DNA of 64,000 nucleotides from Luteimicrobium sp042670205 (GTDB lineage Bacteria; Actinomycetota; Actinomycetes; Actinomycetales; Cellulomonadaceae), in NCBI RefSeq assembly GCF_042670205.1, contig NZ_JBHUWD010000018.1:18351-82350 (forward strand). The letters are read 5' to 3'. The translations under genes and the position numbers were made by a program. Numbering within the stretch: position 1 is the first letter of the stretch; each line of letters begins with the position of its first letter. Below, piece by piece: positions 34,206-42,460 of the stretch. A model generated the notes under the pieces. That model had not been told where the DNA came from. It was given only the letters and a program-made list of their open reading frames with translations, and searched no databases.

Positions 34206-35630
34206 TCAGCCGCGGCCGAGGAGGATCCGCGCGTCCGCCGCCATGATGACCGAGCCCGTGACCAGGACGCCCGTGCCCGTGCCCACGCCCGTCTCGTCGC
34301 CGGCCTCGGCGAGGTCGACGGCGATCTGCAGCGCCTCGGAGAGCTGGTCGGCCACGTGCACGCGGTCCTCGCCGAACACGTCGCGCGCGACCTCCGCGAG
34401 CTCGTCGGGCGGCGTCGACCGCGGGGACGACGACTGCGTCACCACGACCTCGGCGAGCACCGGCTCGAGCGCGGCCAGGACACCCTCGGCGTCCTTGTCG
34501 CCCAGGACGCCGACCACGCCGACCAGGCGCGTGAACGCGAACGCCTCGTCGAGCGCGGCGACGAGCGCCTCCGCGCCGGCCGGGTTGTGGGCGGCGTCGA
34601 CCACGACGGTCGGCGACGAGCGCACCACCTCGAGCCGGCCGGGCGACGTGGCTCCACCGAAGGCCGCCTCCACGACGGCGCCGTCGAGCGCCCGGCCGCC
34701 CGTCAGCAGGGCCTCGCCCGCCGCGAGCGCCAGGAGCGCGTTGTGGGCCTGGTGCTCGCCGAACAGCGGCAGGTAGACGTCCTGGTAGACGGCGCCGGCG
34801 GTGCGCAGCGTGAGCTGTTGTCCGCCGACGGCCACGGTCCGCTCGACGACCGCGAGCTCCTCGCCCTCGCGCAGCAGCCGCGCGTGCCGCGCGGCGGAGG
34901 CCGCGGCCAGCACCTCCGCCGCCTCGTCGGTCTGCTCCGCCGAGACGACCGTCGCACCCTCCTTGATGATCCCGGCCTTCACGCGCGCGATCTCACCGAC
35001 GGTGTGCCCGAGCCAGCGCTCGTGGTCGAGCGCGACAGGCGTGACGACGGCGACCTCCGCGTCGATGACGTTAGTCGAGTCCCACTCGCCGCCCATCCCG
35101 ACCTCGACGACGGCCACGTCGACGGGCGCGTCGGCGAAGGCCGCGAACGCGACCACGGTCAGCACCTCGAAGAACGACAGCTGGGACTGACCCGAGGCCT
35201 GCAGCTCGCCGTCGACGATCTGGATGTACGGGTACACGTCGTTCCACGTGTCGACGAAGCCCTGCGCGGAGATGGGCTCACCGTCGATCTGGATCCGCTC
35301 GGTCACGCTCGTCAGGTGCGGGCTCGTGAAGAGTCCCGTCCGCAGTCCGTGCTCTCGCACGAGCCGCTCCGTCATCCGCGCGGTGCTCGTCTTGCCGTTG
35401 GTCCCCGTGAGGTGGATCGACCGGAACGAGTGCTGCGGGGCCCCGAGGATCTCGAACACGCGCGCCACCCGCGAGAGCGTCGGGTCGAAGTCGTGCTCGG
35501 GGGCCCGCGCCTCGATGTGCGCCCAGATCCGGTCGAGGTCCGCCTGGGCGGCCGAGTCCTCGGCGGCGCGTCTCGCGTCGGCGCCCTTCCTGCGCTGCGG
35601 GGCCCCGCCCGCGGCCGGACGCGCGCTCAT
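34206..35630 (-). CDS. folC: folylpolyglutamate synthase/dihydrofolate synthase
   Basis: It adds glutamate to dihydropteroate and to folates. The 474-residue protein has a Mur-ligase fold: P-loop HLTGTNGKTSTARMTERL, SPHLTSVTERIQI, EVGMGGEWDSTNV and DAAHNPAGAEAL. An N-terminal extension of about 35 residues is disordered. Its ATG overlaps the ileS stop (ATGA), so it is translated with ileS. In many actinobacteria DUF4233 and ndk come next; here they are displaced by dhaKLM. Confidence 0.94.
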   Translation of the reverse strand: MSARPAAGGAPQRRKGADARRAAEDSAAQADLDRIWAHIEARAPEHDFDPTLSRVARVFEILGAPQHSFRSIHLTGTNGKTSTARMTERLVREHGLRTGLFTSPHLTSVTERIQIDGEPISAQGFVDTWNDVYPYIQIVDGELQASGQSQLSFFEVLTVVAFAAFADAPVDVAVVEVGMGGEWDSTNVIDAEVAVVTPVALDHERWLGHTVGEIARVKAGIIKEGATVVSAEQTDEAAEVLAAASAARHARLLREGEELAVVERTVAVGGQQLTLRTAGAVYQDVYLPLFGEHQAHNALLALAAGEALLTGGRALDGAVVEAAFGGATSPGRLEVVRSSPTVVVDAAHNPAGAEALVAALDEAFAFTRLVGVVGVLGDKDAEGVLAALEPVLAEVVVTQSSSPRSTPPDELAEVARDVFGEDRVHVADQLSEALQIAVDLAEAGDETGVGTGTGVLVTGSVIMAADARILLGRG

Positions 35631-38600
35631 GCCCGCACCGCCTTGCTCACGACGACGACCGGGCTCCGGTCCTGCGCGGCGTCCGGCAGCGGGGCGAGGT
35701 CCAGGTTGGTGGCGAGCGTCTCGGACGAGAGGAACTCGCCGAGCTTCTCGACGTCCGCCAGGTGCTCCGCGGGAACCTCGACGCGCAGGTCGATGCGGTC
35801 CGCGACGTCGAGGCCGGCGGCCTTGCGGGCGTCCTGGACGGCCCGCACGAGGTCGCGCACGTATCCCTCGGCGCGGAGCGCGTCGTCGAGCGCGAGATCG
35901 AGCACGACGAAGCCCCCGCCCGCGAGGACGGCTGCCCCGATGCTCTCCCCCGCGTCGGCGGCGTCTCCCCCGACGACCGTGCTGAGCTCGTACTCGGTGG
36001 GCTCGAGCGGCACGTCACCGTCGGGCGTGCGGACGACGACGGCGTCAGCGTCGGACACGAACCAGTCCCCGGCCTTCGCGGCCTTGATGACGGCCTGGAC
36101 CCCGCGTCCGAGGCGCGGGCCGGCGGCGCGCGCGTTGACGGCGAGCCGCTGGCTGATGCCGAACCGCTCCGCCGCGCCCGACTCGAGCCCCGCGAGCTCG
36201 ACTGCCTTGACGTTGAGCTCCGACGCGATCAGGTCCGTGTAGGGAGCGAGCGGCTCGGGCTCGGCGACCACGACGGTGAGCCGTGCGAGCGGCTGGCGCA
36301 CGCGCACCTGGTGCGCCTTGCGGACGGCGTGCGCCGAGGACACGACGGCGCGGACCTCGTCCATCGACGTGACGAGCGCGTCCGCGTCGTCACCGAGACC
36401 CGCGAGCGCCGGCTCGGCCGCGGTCGGCCAGTCGGTCAGGTGCACGGACCGGCCGCCCGTGAGCCCGCGCCAGACCTCCTCGGTGACGAGCGGCGCGAGC
36501 GGCGCCATCACGCGGGTGAGGAGCTCGAGCACCGTGAACAGGGTGTCGAACGCGGCGTGGTCCTCGGCCCAGAAGCGGTCGCGCTGGGTGCGCACGTACC
36601 AGTTGGTGACGACGTCGAGGTGCTCGCGGACGGCCTCGCACGCGCCCGCGACGTCGTACGCGTCGAGCAGCTCCGTGGTCCGCTCGACGAGCCCCCGCGT
36701 CCGGGCCAGCACGTAGCGGTCCAGGGCGTCGAGCCCCTCGGCGGACGCGCCGCCGTCGGACCCGACCGACCGTGCCACGTACCCCTCGCCGTCGTTCGCG
36801 GCGCCCGCGTACAGCGTGAAGAAGTAGTACGTGCTCCACAGCGGCAGCAGGACCTGGCGCACGGCGTCGCGGATGCTCTCCTCCGCGACGACGAGGTTCC
36901 CGCCGCGCAGCACCGGGCTGCTCATGAGCGACCAGCGGACGGCGTCCGAGCCGTAGGCGTCGAACATCTCCCGGGGGTCGGGGAAGTTCCGCAGCGACTT
37001 GCTGGCCTTGCGGCCGTCGTCGCCGAGGATGATGCCGTGCGACACGGCCGAGCGGAACGCGGGCCGGTCGAACAGCGCCGTCGACAGGACGTGCAGCAGG
37101 TAGAACCAGCCGCGCGTCTGCCCGACGTACTCGACGATGAAGTCGCCCGGGAAGTGGTGCTCGAACCACTCGGTGTTCTCGAACGGGTAGTGCACCTGGG
37201 CGAACGGCATCGAGCCGGAGTCGAACCACACGTCGAACACGTCGGGGATGCGGCGCATCGTCGAGCGGCCCGTCGGGTCGTCCGGGTTGGGGCGCGTCAG
37301 GTCGTCGATGAACGGGCGGTGCAGGTCGGCCTCGCCGGCCTCGTTCACGGGCAGGCGGCCGAAGTCGCGCTCGAGCTCGGCGAGCGACCCGTACACGTCG
37401 GTGCGCGGGTAGGCCGGGTCGTCGCTCTGCCAGACCGGGATCGGCGAGCCCCAGTAGCGGTTGCGGCTGATCGACCAGTCGCGCGCGCCCTCGAGCCACT
37501 TGCCGAACTGGCCGTCCTTGATGTGCTCGGGGGTCCAGGAGATCTCCTGGTTGAGCTCGACCATGCGGTCGCGGAACGCGCTGACGCGCACGAACCAGCT
37601 CGACACCGCCTTGTAGATCAGGGGGTTCCGGCAGCGCCAGCAGTGCGGGTAGGAGTGCTGGTACGTCTCGTGGCGGACGAGCACCGGGCGCTCGTCGGCG
37701 GCGCGGCGCCCGACCGGGCCGGCGACGCGCTTGAGGTCCGCGATGATCATGGGGTTCGCGTCGAAGACCTGCTCGCCCGCGTAGTCGCCGACCTGGTTCG
37801 TGAACCGGCCGCGCTGGTCGACCGGCACGACGGGCGTGATCCCCGCCGCGTCGCACGCCGCCATGTCGTCCTCGCCGAACGCGGGCGCCATGTGCACGAC
37901 GCCGGTGCCGTCCTCGGTCGTGACGAAGTCGCCGAGCAGCACCTGGTGGGCGTGCTCGTGGCCCACGAAGTAGTCGAACGGCGGGTGGTAGGTGGCGCCC
38001 GCGAGGTCCGAGCCGCGCACGGTCGCGAGGACGGTCGGCTCCTCGCCGAGCTCGCGCGCGAACGCCGCCAGCCGCGGCTGGGCGAGCAGCACGCGCTCGC
38101 CCGGGTGCTCGTCGGCGAACGGCGAGCCGTCCTGCGGCTGCACGACGACGTAGTCGACGTCCGGCCCGACGGCGACCGCCAGGTTGGAGGGCAGCGTCCA
38201 GGGGGTCGTGGTCCAGATCAGTACGAGGGCGCCGTCGACGACCGAGCGCGTCGCCTGGGGCAGGGCCGCGGCGGGCGAGCCGTCGCGCGCGCCCGCAACA
38301 CGCAGGCCCACGGTGACGGCGGGGTCCTGGCGCGACGCGTACACGTCGTCGTCCATGCGCAGCTCGTGGTTGGACAGCGGGGTCTCGTCACGCCAGCAGT
38401 ACGGCAGGACCCGGTAGCCCTCGTAGGCGAGGCCCTTGTCGTACAGCTGCTTGAACGCCCACAGCACCGACTCCATGAAGGTGACGTCGAGCGTCTTGTA
38501 GTCGTGCTCGAAGTCCACCCAGCGGGCCTGCCGCTCGACGTACTCCTCCCACTCCTTCGTGTACCGCAGCACGGACGACCGGCACGCGTCGTTGAACGCG

Positions 38601-38983
38601 GCGATGCCCATCTCGTCGATCTGCGACTTGTCCGTGATGCCGAGGATCCGCTCGGCCTCGAGCTCGGCGGGCAGGCCGTGCGTGTCCCAGCCGAAGCGCC
38701 GCTCCACCCGGCGGCCCTTCATGGTCTGGTAGCGCGGGACGACGTCCTTGACGTACCCGGTGAGGAGGTGGCCGTAGTGCGGCAGGCCGTTCGCGAAGGG
38801 CGGGCCGTCGTAGAAGACGAACTCGTTGCTGCCCTCGTCGCCCGCGGGCCGCTGGTCGATCGACGCCTGGAACGTGCCGTCCGCCTTCCAGAAGGCGAGC
38901 GTGCCCTGCTCGACGGCGGGCAGGTTCGGCGAGGCGGGGACGCGCGCGTCGTCGCCGGAGCGGTGCTGGGGGTAGTGGGCCAT
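35627..38983 (-). CDS. ileS: isoleucyl-tRNA synthetase (long, eukaryote-like type)
   Basis: It charges tRNA-Ile. The 1118-residue class I synthetase has the HIGH-type motif NGLPHYGHLL (HYGH at 69-72), an editing domain (about 200-420), GWFYLLHVLSTALF and the second catalytic loop RKASKSLRNFP (659-663). There the usual Met of KMSKS is Ala. The type with HYGH and this length is the one that tends to resist mupirocin. ATG 38983 is preceded by GGAG at 8 nt inside the T-box leader. It forms an operon with folC. Confidence 0.95.
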   Translation of the reverse strand: MAHYPQHRSGDDARVPASPNLPAVEQGTLAFWKADGTFQASIDQRPAGDEGSNEFVFYDGPPFANGLPHYGHLLTGYVKDVVPRYQTMKGRRVERRFGWDTHGLPAELEAERILGITDKSQIDEMGIAAFNDACRSSVLRYTKEWEEYVERQARWVDFEHDYKTLDVTFMESVLWAFKQLYDKGLAYEGYRVLPYCWRDETPLSNHELRMDDDVYASRQDPAVTVGLRVAGARDGSPAAALPQATRSVVDGALVLIWTTTPWTLPSNLAVAVGPDVDYVVVQPQDGSPFADEHPGERVLLAQPRLAAFARELGEEPTVLATVRGSDLAGATYHPPFDYFVGHEHAHQVLLGDFVTTEDGTGVVHMAPAFGEDDMAACDAAGITPVVPVDQRGRFTNQVGDYAGEQVFDANPMIIADLKRVAGPVGRRAADERPVLVRHETYQHSYPHCWRCRNPLIYKAVSSWFVRVSAFRDRMVELNQEISWTPEHIKDGQFGKWLEGARDWSISRNRYWGSPIPVWQSDDPAYPRTDVYGSLAELERDFGRLPVNEAGEADLHRPFIDDLTRPNPDDPTGRSTMRRIPDVFDVWFDSGSMPFAQVHYPFENTEWFEHHFPGDFIVEYVGQTRGWFYLLHVLSTALFDRPAFRSAVSHGIILGDDGRKASKSLRNFPDPREMFDAYGSDAVRWSLMSSPVLRGGNLVVAEESIRDAVRQVLLPLWSTYYFFTLYAGAANDGEGYVARSVGSDGGASAEGLDALDRYVLARTRGLVERTTELLDAYDVAGACEAVREHLDVVTNWYVRTQRDRFWAEDHAAFDTLFTVLELLTRVMAPLAPLVTEEVWRGLTGGRSVHLTDWPTAAEPALAGLGDDADALVTSMDEVRAVVSSAHAVRKAHQVRVRQPLARLTVVVAEPEPLAPYTDLIASELNVKAVELAGLESGAAERFGISQRLAVNARAAGPRLGRGVQAVIKAAKAGDWFVSDADAVVVRTPDGDVPLEPTEYELSTVVGGDAADAGESIGAAVLAGGGFVVLDLALDDALRAEGYVRDLVRAVQDARKAAGLDVADRIDLRVEVPAEHLADVEKLGEFLSSETLATNLDLAPLPDAAQDRSPVVVVSKAVRA

Positions 38984-39243
38984 GGGTTCGGCTCCCGGAG
39001 CGGTGGAGAGGGTGGTCGCGTGCTGCCGTGCTGCGAGGACGACCCGGCCGACCGGTGACCCGGCGCGGCGGACCGCGGTACCACCCCGCTTGTCGCCGGC
39101 GCTCCGACGACCGCTCCTTCAGGGCTGTGACGGGCCCTCCCGTCCGGTTCTACTGAGGCCGACCGACGACGGGCGCGAGCGCCGCGGTTCGAGGGCCTGT
39201 TCTTCCGGAGGCTCGCCGGTGATGGCCGGGTCGACGCCTTGTG
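38984..39243 (-). ncRNA. T-box leader of ileS (translational type)
   Basis: On the minus strand the conserved T-box bulge AAGCGGGGTGGTACCGCGG lies at 39091-39073. Upstream is a short Stem I region, GACCCGGCCATCACCGG, with the Ile specifier ATC at 39223-39221, then GAGCCTCCGGAAGAACAG. This resembles the ultrashort Stem I T-boxes of actinobacterial ileS. The RNA runs to the ileS start with no T-rich terminator, so it should expose or hide the ribosome binding site when uncharged tRNA-Ile binds. A TACGAT -10 (39254-39249) would start the RNA near 39243. Confidence 0.88.
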
Positions 39244-39279
39244 CGCCCATCGTAACCGGTGCCGACCGACGCGAGCCGC

Positions 39280-39285
39280 TAGAGT
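39280..39285 (+). promoter_or_regulatory. candidate -10 of the photosensory operon
   Basis: TAGAGT fits TANNNT and would start a transcript about 60 bases before the STAS gene. No good -35 is seen at 16-18 bases. The element is back to back with the ileS promoter (39249-39254). Confidence 0.3.
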
Positions 39286-39348
39286 TGCGGCGCTACCAGG
39301 TCTCGAGAAGCGTGGACCATGTGTCGCACGTCACGAGGAGCCGAGTTC

Positions 39349-39654
39349 ATGCCGCAGCCCACCACCGGTGGCATCCGTATCGAGCGCGACGGCGCCCACT
39401 GGGTCATGTGGGGCGAGGTCGACGCGGCGGTCGCGGAGGCGACGGAGCACGAGGTCGCCGCGGCGCTCAGCCGCCACTCCACGGTGAGCCTCGACCTCTC
39501 GGGCGTGACGTTCATGGACTCGGGCGGCCTGCGGCTCCTCTACCTGGCTGCGGCGTCCTGCGAGCAGCCGCCACGGATCGCCGGTGCCCCCGAGAACGTT
39601 CGCGACCTGCTCGACCTCGCGAACGTGACGGATCTGTTCGAGCTCGAGTCCTGA
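39349..39654 (+). CDS. STAS-domain anti-sigma factor antagonist
   Basis: A 101-residue SpoIIAA/RsbV-like protein. The phosphorylated serine lies in the motif DLSGVTFMDSGGLRLLYL, as D-S-G-G instead of the more common D-S-S-G. The preceding strand is STVSLDLSG. In such systems the dephospho form binds the anti-sigma kinase and releases the sigma factor. ATG 39349 is chosen because GAGGAG lies 8 nt upstream; an ATG at 39319 is in frame but has no such site. It is the first gene of a three-gene partner-switching operon. Confidence 0.9.
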   Translation: MPQPTTGGIRIERDGAHWVMWGEVDAAVAEATEHEVAAALSRHSTVSLDLSGVTFMDSGGLRLLYLAAASCEQPPRIAGAPENVRDLLDLANVTDLFELES

Positions 39655-39664
39655 GGACGCGACG

Positions 39665-40096
39665 GTGACGATCGAGACCCACGCGGCGCCGTCGTCATTC
39701 CGGGAGATCGCGACCTGGGACCTGGACGACCTCGAGGACCTCGCGGTCGTCCGCGCCAGCCTGCGCGAGCTCCTGGCCGGGGACGCCTGGCCCGCGGCCG
39801 TCGCGGACGTGGACCGGCTCCTCATCGTCGCGAGCGAGCTCGCGACCAACGCCCTCCGGCACGGCGGACGACCGGCGCGACTCCGCCTGCTCGTCGACGG
39901 GACGGGCTACCTCATCGACGCCGTGGACCACGCGGCGGACGTGAAGCCGGCCGTCGTGAGCGGCCGCGACCCCGGCCAGGGAGGCTTCGGGCTCGTCCTC
40001 GTCAAACGGCTCGCCCAGGACGTCGGCTCGTACGTGACCGGTCGCGACAAGCACGTCTGGGCCCGCTTCGACCCCCGCGAGCGGCAGGCGTCGTGA
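39665..40096 (+). CDS. RsbW-like anti-sigma factor serine kinase (HATPase_c)
   Basis: A 143-residue GHKL ATPase. The N box is ELATNALRHGG (residues about 58-68), and the G box lies in DPGQGGFGLVLVKRLAQDVG. It would phosphorylate the STAS serine and sequester a sigma factor. No sigma gene is nearby, so the client is encoded elsewhere. GTG at 39665 begins 8 bases after the STAS stop, and its own stop overlaps the next start by four bases (GTGA). Confidence 0.9.
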   Translation: MTIETHAAPSSFREIATWDLDDLEDLAVVRASLRELLAGDAWPAAVADVDRLLIVASELATNALRHGGRPARLRLLVDGTGYLIDAVDHAADVKPAVVSGRDPGQGGFGLVLVKRLAQDVGSYVTGRDKHVWARFDPRERQAS

Positions 40097-42417
40097 CCTC
40101 GCCGGTGGACGCCGACGCCGTCCCGTTCCTTGCCCCCGGCGAGCCGGTGGACCTGGACAACTGCGCACGCGAGCCGATCCACATCCCGGGACTGATCCAG
40201 CCGCGCGGGGCGCTCCTCGTGCTCCGCCAAGACGACGGCGTGGTGCTGCAGGCCTCGGCGAACCTGCGCGAGCTCACGGGGACGTCGCACGAGGACGCCG
40301 TCGGGCACCAGCTGCGCACCGTGCTCGGCGACGACGCGGACGTGCTCCTCGACCACGCCCGCCGGCACGCCGACCTGGCGCCCCGGAACCCCGTCCCCGT
40401 CCGCGCGCCGCGAGCTCAAGACCTGCCGCTCGACGCCGTGCTCCACCGACCGCCGCTGCCCGACGGCGTGGACGGCGTCGTCGTGGTCGAGCTCGAACGC
40501 GCCGCGTCGGCCCGGCCTCTCGAGTTCTCCAGCACGTACCGGTCCGTCCGGGAGGCGCTCGGCGACCTCGAGCGTGCCGCCACGCTCGACGCGCTGTTCG
40601 AGGCGACCGCCCGCCACGTGCGCACGCTGACCGGCTTCGACCGCGTGATGATCTACCGCTTCGACCAGGACTACAACGGCGAGGTGGTCGCCGAGGCGAG
40701 GACGCCCGCGCTCAACGCGTTCCTCGGGCTGCACTACCCGGCGTCGGACATCCCGGCGCAGGCCAGGGCGCTCTACGAGAAGAACTGGATCCGGCTGATC
40801 GCGGACGTGGGCTACGAGGCGGTCCCCGTGGTGCCGACCGACCTGCCCGTGACCGGGCAGCCGCTCGACCTCACCTACTCGACCCTCCGCAGCGTGTCCC
40901 CGATCCACCTCGAGTACCTCGGCAACATGGGCGTCCGCGCGTCCATGTCGATCTCGCTCCTGCGGGACGGGAAGCTCTGGGGCCTCATCGCGTGCCACCA
41001 CTACGCCGGCCCGCACGACCCGCCCTACGAGGTCCGGACCGCGGCGGAGTTCCTCGGCTCGACGCTCTCCGTGCGGCTCGTCGCCCAGGCCGAGGAGGAG
41101 CGCGCCGCGGCCACCACGCGGTCCGCCGCGCTCCTGGCCGAGCTGGTCGCGACCAGCACCGACGAGGACACGCCGCTCGCCACCCTGCTCGCGCAGGACG
41201 ACCGGCTGGTCGACGCGCTCGGCGCCGACGGCGCCGTCGTCCTCGCGGAGGGCCGGGTCGCGGGCCGCGGCGAGGTCCCCGGAGAGGCGGGCGCCGCGCG
41301 GCTGCTCGACTGGGTCACCGCCGACGGCGGCGAGGTCGTCGCCACCGACTCGCTCGCCCGCGACGCACCCGAGGTCGCCGCTGCTCTCCCGGACGTCGCC
41401 GGGGTGCTCGCCGTGGCGCTCCCCGACCGGCAGGCCGTGGTGTGGCTGCGCGGCGAGGTGCAGCGCACCGTCGACTGGGGCGGCGACCCCCACAACAAGG
41501 CCATCGCACGCCGTGAGGGCGCCGAGGTCCGGCTCAGCCCCCGCAAGTCCTTCGAGCGGTGGCGCGAGGTCGTCGGGGGACGGAGCGTGGCCTGGTCGTC
41601 CGCCGAGCTCGAGTCCGCCCGCGCGCTGAGGCGCCACCTCGTCGAGGTGCTCTACCGACGGGGCAGGCGCGAGGTCCGCGCCACCGAGTCGCTCCAGCGC
41701 AGCCTCCTGCCCGACGTGCTGCCCCAGCCGGACGGCTGGACCGTCGATGCCCGCTACGACGCCGCAGGGAGCGGCCTCGTCGGCGGGGACTGGTACGACG
41801 CCCTCGTCCTGCCCGACGGGCGCCTCGGGCTCGTCGTCGGCGACGTCACCGGGCACGGGCTGCGCGCCGCCGCCGCGATGGGGCAGCTCCGGAACGCGCT
41901 CCGCGCGGCGCTCGTCACGGGCACCTCGCTCCAGAGCGCGCTCGAAGACCTCACCGCCCTGGCCGGCTGGACCATGCCGCAGCAGGTGGCGACCCTGGCG
42001 GTCGTGCTGGTGCGCCCCGACGACGGCACGTTCGAGCACGCCTCGATGGGTCACCTCCCGGGGCTCGTCGCCGACGCCGAGCGCCGCGTCCGGTGGCTCG
42101 AGCAGCTCGGGACGCGCCCGCTGGGCGTGGGAGCGGCGTCCGCCGTCGTCGGCACCGGCGAGATCCCTCCCGGAGGGCTCCTCGCGCTCTTCACCGACGG
42201 GCTCGTCGAGCGGCGCACCGAGTCGGTCCGCGCGGGCATGTCCCGGCTCGCCCGCATCGTGTCCCGCCACGAGGCGACGAGCGTCGACGACCTCGTCGCG
42301 CGCGTCCGCGACCCTGCGTCCACGGACGACGCGACCCTCCTCCTGGTCCGCCGGGGACCCGCCGCTCGTCAGGACCGCACCGACGGTCGCGGGGACGGGA
42401 CCGCCGCGCGACGCTGA
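40093..42417 (+). CDS. bacteriophytochrome fused to SpoIIE/PP2C phosphatase
   Basis: A 774-residue red-light receptor with a phosphatase output. It has a PAS-like domain (20-135) with the biliverdin-binding Cys24 (DNCAREPIHIPG), and a GAF domain (150-325) with Y215-PASDIP-221 and His301-adjacent CHH (301-303) around the chromophore. A PHY domain (330-510) has WGGDP (462-466) and the tongue motif PRKSF (483-487). A SpoIIE-type phosphatase follows (530-755) with GGDWYD (564-569), GDVTGHG (583-589) and TDG (701-703). IQPRG replaces the usual IQPHG. It should dephosphorylate the STAS protein in a light-dependent manner (inferred). Confidence 0.93.
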   Translation: MTSPVDADAVPFLAPGEPVDLDNCAREPIHIPGLIQPRGALLVLRQDDGVVLQASANLRELTGTSHEDAVGHQLRTVLGDDADVLLDHARRHADLAPRNPVPVRAPRAQDLPLDAVLHRPPLPDGVDGVVVVELERAASARPLEFSSTYRSVREALGDLERAATLDALFEATARHVRTLTGFDRVMIYRFDQDYNGEVVAEARTPALNAFLGLHYPASDIPAQARALYEKNWIRLIADVGYEAVPVVPTDLPVTGQPLDLTYSTLRSVSPIHLEYLGNMGVRASMSISLLRDGKLWGLIACHHYAGPHDPPYEVRTAAEFLGSTLSVRLVAQAEEERAAATTRSAALLAELVATSTDEDTPLATLLAQDDRLVDALGADGAVVLAEGRVAGRGEVPGEAGAARLLDWVTADGGEVVATDSLARDAPEVAAALPDVAGVLAVALPDRQAVVWLRGEVQRTVDWGGDPHNKAIARREGAEVRLSPRKSFERWREVVGGRSVAWSSAELESARALRRHLVEVLYRRGRREVRATESLQRSLLPDVLPQPDGWTVDARYDAAGSGLVGGDWYDALVLPDGRLGLVVGDVTGHGLRAAAAMGQLRNALRAALVTGTSLQSALEDLTALAGWTMPQQVATLAVVLVRPDDGTFEHASMGHLPGLVADAERRVRWLEQLGTRPLGVGAASAVVGTGEIPPGGLLALFTDGLVERRTESVRAGMSRLARIVSRHEATSVDDLVARVRDPASTDDATLLLVRRGPAARQDRTDGRGDGTAARR

Positions 42418-42460
42418 ACGGGGGCGGACGCCCCGCGACCCGGGAGTCGGAGGAGCGACG

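Noticed and set aside
35762..39058. Plus-strand frame of 1,098 codons opposite ileS
   Set aside because: It is antisense to ileS, whose HYGH and synthetase motifs are unmistakable; no ribosome binding site or domain is present in the shadow.
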